A stretch of 37,256 nucleotides of DNA from Comamonadaceae bacterium (GTDB lineage: Bacteria; Pseudomonadota; Gammaproteobacteria; Burkholderiales; Burkholderiaceae_C). The stretch's first letter is position 1, and the number at the start of each line of letters is the position of its first letter. Positions 36,430 through 37,256 of the stretch are shown one piece after another. A model generated the notes under the pieces. That model was not told the DNA's origin. It did not search any database and saw only the letters and a program-made list of their open reading frames with translations. Position numbers and translations under genes: made by a program. The stretch covers positions 1 through 37,256 of the forward strand of contig SEAY01000022.1 in NCBI GenBank assembly GCA_004144865.1, in the 5' to 3' direction.

Positions 36430-37256
36430 CTACTTCTCGTTCCAGGGCATTTCCTGCCACAGCTTCTTCAGTTGCGCCTCGGTCTCCTTCAGCTCCGTGG
36501 CATGCGCCGCGGGCGGCAGGTAGCGCAGCGGGGCGAAGTAGCCCGTGGCCTTGGCCTGGAATTCCGGGTCGGCGGCGGCCTTCTGCACGGCGGCGACCAG
36601 CTGGTCGCGCACCGCGGGCGGCAGGCCCTTGGGCGCGGCGACGCCGCGCAGCGATGCCGAGACGATGCTGAAGCCTTGCTCCTTGAAGGTGGGCACGTTG
36701 GGCGCGAGGTTCGAGCGCTTGTCGCTCATCTGGCCCAGGTGGCGCAGCGGCGTGCCGCCCTTCTCGTACTGCAGCGCCTCGCCGATGTTCATCGAGGCGA
36801 CCATCACTTCCTTGCTCGCGATGGCCCGGTGCACCTCGGCCGCGCCCTTGAACGGCACGTGCGTCAGCTTCACGCCGGCGACGCGCTCGAACATCATCGC
36901 GGCCAGGTGGTCGTCGGAACCGATGCCGGTCGTGCCGTAGGTCACCTTGCCCGGATTGGCCTTGGCGTACGCCACCAACTCGGCGAGGTTCTTGACGGGG
37001 GTGTCGGCATGCACCGAGAAGTTGCCCGGGTCGTCCACCACGTTGCCCAGCAGGTCGTACCCGCTCCAGTGGTAGTTCACCTTGCGCTCGATCGGGATCG
37101 ACAGCACGTTGGGCGTGTTGACGAAGCCGATGGTGTAGCCGTCCGGCTGCGCGTTGGCGATTTCGGCGAAGCCGATGCCGCCGCCCGCGCCCGGCCGGTT
37201 GACCACCACGATCGACGCGCTGCCGCCCATGTGCTTTTGCATGTACTGCGCCAGCA
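36430..37256 (-). CDS. Bug-family (TctC-like) periplasmic solute-binding protein (5' end outside window)
   Basis: About 275 residues are visible, open to the right edge; the signal peptide and first residues are outside. Family motifs present are LAQYMQKHMGGSASIVVVNR with PGAGGGIGFAEIANAQPDGY, then YGTTGIGSDDHLAAMMFERV and LTHVPFKGAAEVHRAIASKE (ligand loop 2), and a C-terminal APKGLPPAVRDQLVAAVQKA. It is the second Bug receptor in this window and differs strongly from the one at 22250. It should bind a carboxylate in the periplasm; no permease or catabolic gene is visible with it. A strong terminator follows. The first residue visible depends on the cut, so no start codon can be given. Confidence 0.9.
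   Translation of the reverse strand, partial: LAQYMQKHMGGSASIVVVNRPGAGGGIGFAEIANAQPDGYTIGFVNTPNVLSIPIERKVNYHWSGYDLLGNVVDDPGNFSVHADTPVKNLAELVAYAKANPGKVTYGTTGIGSDDHLAAMMFERVAGVKLTHVPFKGAAEVHRAIASKEVMVASMNIGEALQYEKGGTPLRHLGQMSDKRSNLAPNVPTFKEQGFSIVSASLRGVAAPKGLPPAVRDQLVAAVQKAAADPEFQAKATGYFAPLRYLPPAAHATELKETEAQLKKLWQEMPWNEK

Overview
The window reads as chromosomal DNA of a high-GC betaproteobacterium, most likely Burkholderiales of the Comamonadaceae type (Ramlibacter/Variovorax-like). This is inferred from two Bug/TctC-family solute receptors, a DUF4148 protein, many small exported proteins, abundant MFS/LysR/TetR/IclR genes and strong GC bias at third codon positions. I see no rRNA, tRNA, CRISPR array, insertion sequence or phage gene. 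Genes are cut at both ends (left: C-terminal part of an exported protein; right: a Bug receptor on the minus strand).

Layout. 1-4.3 kb: end of a large surface/exported protein, a strong terminator, a gene-poor stretch with a decayed reading frame, then a lipoprotein and a small periplasmic protein. 4.4-9.7 kb: EamA and MFS transporters, a TetR regulator, an alpha/beta hydrolase, a quinone-oxidoreductase-like MDR enzyme and an azoreductase. Near-identical dyads lie in front of the MFS/TetR pair and in front of the MDR-hydrolase pair, so the TetR protein probably controls both. 9.8-12.1 kb: SGNH hydrolase with a divergent LysR regulator. 12.1-16.7 kb: AraC regulator divergent from MFS, CurA-like MDR, AhpD-like and NQO-like flavoprotein genes, a second electrophile/quinone-handling module. 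17-18.9 kb: a MerR-family regulator facing DUF2938, flavodoxin-like and DUF2798 genes across a promoter with a 19-bp spacer and a SoxR-box-like dyad.

19-25.5 kb: mixed housekeeping-like genes (diheme cytochrome c, DUF1810, glycine-zipper protein, GFA enzyme), an IclR-Bug receptor-FAD monooxygenase catabolic cluster, and an unrecognised lipoprotein.

25.6-32.5 kb is the most unusual part. Three tightly spaced minus-strand genes encode a class III nucleotide cyclase with TolB-like and TPR regions, a vanadium-haloperoxidase/PAP2 protein whose N-terminus is a silk-like run of about 36 Gly-Ala dipeptides, and an 898-residue protein with a zincin-type HEFGH motif. A Crp/Fnr-type cyclic-nucleotide regulator is divergent from the cyclase. 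The arrangement suggests a self-contained cyclic-nucleotide-controlled system with an unexplored effector. 32.5-37.3 kb: DUF4148 and another small exported protein, MFS and VOC genes, a Lys/Ala-rich exported protein, RlpA, a strong terminator, and the truncated Bug receptor.

All function calls come from reading motifs by eye; no database search was run.
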